A DNA stretch of 16,406 nucleotides from Alkalimonas sp. (lineage in GTDB: Bacteria > Pseudomonadota > Gammaproteobacteria > Enterobacterales > Alteromonadaceae). Positions 15,488 to 16,406 of this stretch are shown one piece after another. The stretch covers positions 1 through 16,406 of the forward strand of contig JAIUMG010000032.1 in NCBI GenBank assembly GCA_022565655.1, in the 5' to 3' direction. Under the pieces are notes generated by a model. The model ran no database searches. It was not told the DNA's origin and was given only the letters and a program-made list of their open reading frames with translations. The position numbers and the translations under genes were made by a program. The stretch's first letter is position 1. Every line of letters starts with the position of its first letter.

Positions 15488-16281
15488 CCCCAATCCGTCA
15501 ATGCTTCTACACTAAACTCCTGCTGATGGAAGCGAAGCAGCACATGATTTGGCAAAATCTCCACCACCTGTACATCGGTGCTAAGCCATTGCCCCTGCTG
15601 CAAGGTGCGACCATTCACTTTGACCCAGCGCTGGGCGGCTGTACTGGCATAGACGTGCGCTTCAAAGCGCATGGCAGGCAGTTGGCGTCGCGTTAGCTCA
15701 TCCAGCTCACGAATATCCACTGCTGGTGCATCATGCATCCGCACGTTTTGCCGGCTTGCATCCTGCTGGCTGGTCGCATCCAGCGCTTGTGAGAACCGCT
15801 GCTGCAGCTCTGATGTTACATCCAACTCGTCAATGTCGCTTAACGATGGCATGCTGGCCCGGGCCGGGCGTTCAGCAGAAATCAGTTGCTGCGGTTCATC
15901 CTGAGCGGCCAGCTGTGGAGTAACCTCTTGCTGTGGTTTCATCTCGGGTTCGCTTTGCGCTTCAACCTTAGTTTCGCTGCTGGTTACCGAGGCATCCGCT
16001 GCTTCTGACCCTGCTGCCGATTCCGCTTTTTCGTCCGATGCTTTGGATTCAGCCATTAAGGCTGCCAATATATGCTGCTGGCTGGCTTCAGCCACTGGCT
16101 GCTTTACCGGCGGCTCAGCGGCCTGGTGCTGCAAGCCGAGCCAATAGCCCACCGCCAAAGCTAGTGATAAACCGATCATCCCTACCAGCAATCCAAGCCA
16201 GAATGGCGAGCGAGCGTTGGCGGCTGGAGCCGCTATACTATGCTGTTGCTGGCGTTTTAGTGCATCCATTAAAATGGACAT
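15484..16281 (-). CDS. gspB: general secretion pathway protein GspB
   Basis: A 265-residue type II secretion accessory protein. GspB works with GspA to place the secretin multimer through the peptidoglycan in Aeromonas and Vibrio. In order: the cytoplasmic start MSILMDALKR, typical of the family; a membrane helix at about 27-49; a low-complexity A/E/Q/S linker at about 52-165 that would span the periplasm; and a C-terminal T2SSB domain at about 193-264 (QLPAMRFEAHVYAS, WVKVNGRTLQQG, EILPNHVLLRFHQQEFSV). The ATG at 16281 has AGAGAGG just upstream; an earlier TTG (16305) in frame is unlikely. No gspA is visible, but a minus-strand gene ends 28 nt upstream. The C-terminus overlaps the convergent HD-GYP-like gene by 4 nt. 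Confidence 0.88.
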   Translation of the reverse strand: MSILMDALKRQQQHSIAAPAANARSPFWLGLLVGMIGLSLALAVGYWLGLQHQAAEPPVKQPVAEASQQHILAALMAESKASDEKAESAAGSEAADASVTSSETKVEAQSEPEMKPQQEVTPQLAAQDEPQQLISAERPARASMPSLSDIDELDVTSELQQRFSQALDATSQQDASRQNVRMHDAPAVDIRELDELTRRQLPAMRFEAHVYASTAAQRWVKVNGRTLQQGQWLSTDVQVVEILPNHVLLRFHQQEFSVEALTDWG

Positions 16282-16309
16282 CTGAACCTCTCTTCCATTC
16301 GTCAATCAG

Positions 16310-16406
16310 TCAGGCCAGCAAGCGGCCAAGCCCATAGCCCAACACTGCCATTAATGGCAATAACCACAACCACCACGTCCAGACCGGGAGTCGGCCACTG
16401 GTGTTA
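16310..16406 (-). CDS. C-terminal end of an unidentified membrane protein (cut by window edge)
   Basis: On the minus strand, the frame ending at the TGA at 16312-16310 gives about 31 residues ending in GRLPVWTWWLWLLPLMAVLG and YGLGRLLA. The tryptophan- and leucine-rich stretch followed by a short basic end looks like a final membrane helix. It ends 28 nt before the gspB start and probably shares its transcript. Too little is present to name it; GspA is possible by context only. Confidence 0.5.
   Translation of the reverse strand, partial: NTSGRLPVWTWWLWLLPLMAVLGYGLGRLLA

Overview
The window reads as ordinary chromosomal DNA of a gammaproteobacterium, most likely an Alteromonadales-type genus such as Rheinheimera or Alishewanella. 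This is inferred from protein resemblance and gene order; no rRNA or other marker gene is present. Coding density is high. I see no insertion sequence, prophage, CRISPR array, tRNA or rRNA. No gap between genes exceeds 300 bases.

Layout from left to right. (1) Positions 1-2033, minus strand: the cluster nudF - yqiB (DUF1249) - cpdA - yqiA (cut by the left edge). The order matches Escherichia coli, where parE follows. The genes are tightly packed and probably form one operon. (2) Positions 2150-3540, plus strand: tolC, divergent from nudF as in E. coli and closed by a hairpin terminator. (3) Positions 3539-5152, plus strand: a late acyltransferase of lipid A synthesis (lpxL type) with its own sigma70-like promoter, then a small membrane-anchored TcpQ-like protein. 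(4) Positions 5167-8946, minus strand: ygiF (CYTH triphosphatase with a short C-terminal part) and glnE. (5) Positions 9023-9752, plus strand: ygiM-like SH3/coiled-coil membrane protein, divergent from ygiF as in E. coli. (6) Positions 9750-14255: an Lrp-family regulator (minus) divergent from a 1256-residue PutA (plus), followed by a 12-bp terminator hairpin. (7) Positions 14360-16406: an HD-GYP-like protein with degraded motifs (plus), convergent with and overlapping gspB (minus), plus the tail of another minus-strand membrane protein at the right edge.

Much of the window concerns the cell envelope (TolC, LpxL, YgiM, GspB, the TcpQ-like protein). The rest concerns metabolic regulation (GlnE for nitrogen, CpdA for cAMP, PutA plus the Lrp-like regulator for proline). 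PutA lacks the N-terminal ribbon-helix-helix domain of E. coli PutA, so the divergent Lrp-like gene is the natural candidate regulator of proline catabolism.

I found no convincing new multi-gene system. The points most worth a second look are the loss of metal-ligand motifs in the HD-GYP-like protein, the repeats and palindromes in the lrp/putA intergenic region, a perfect 16-bp tandem duplication across the yqiB/cpdA junction, the reduced CHAD region of YgiF, and a glnE start that appears to be TTG.
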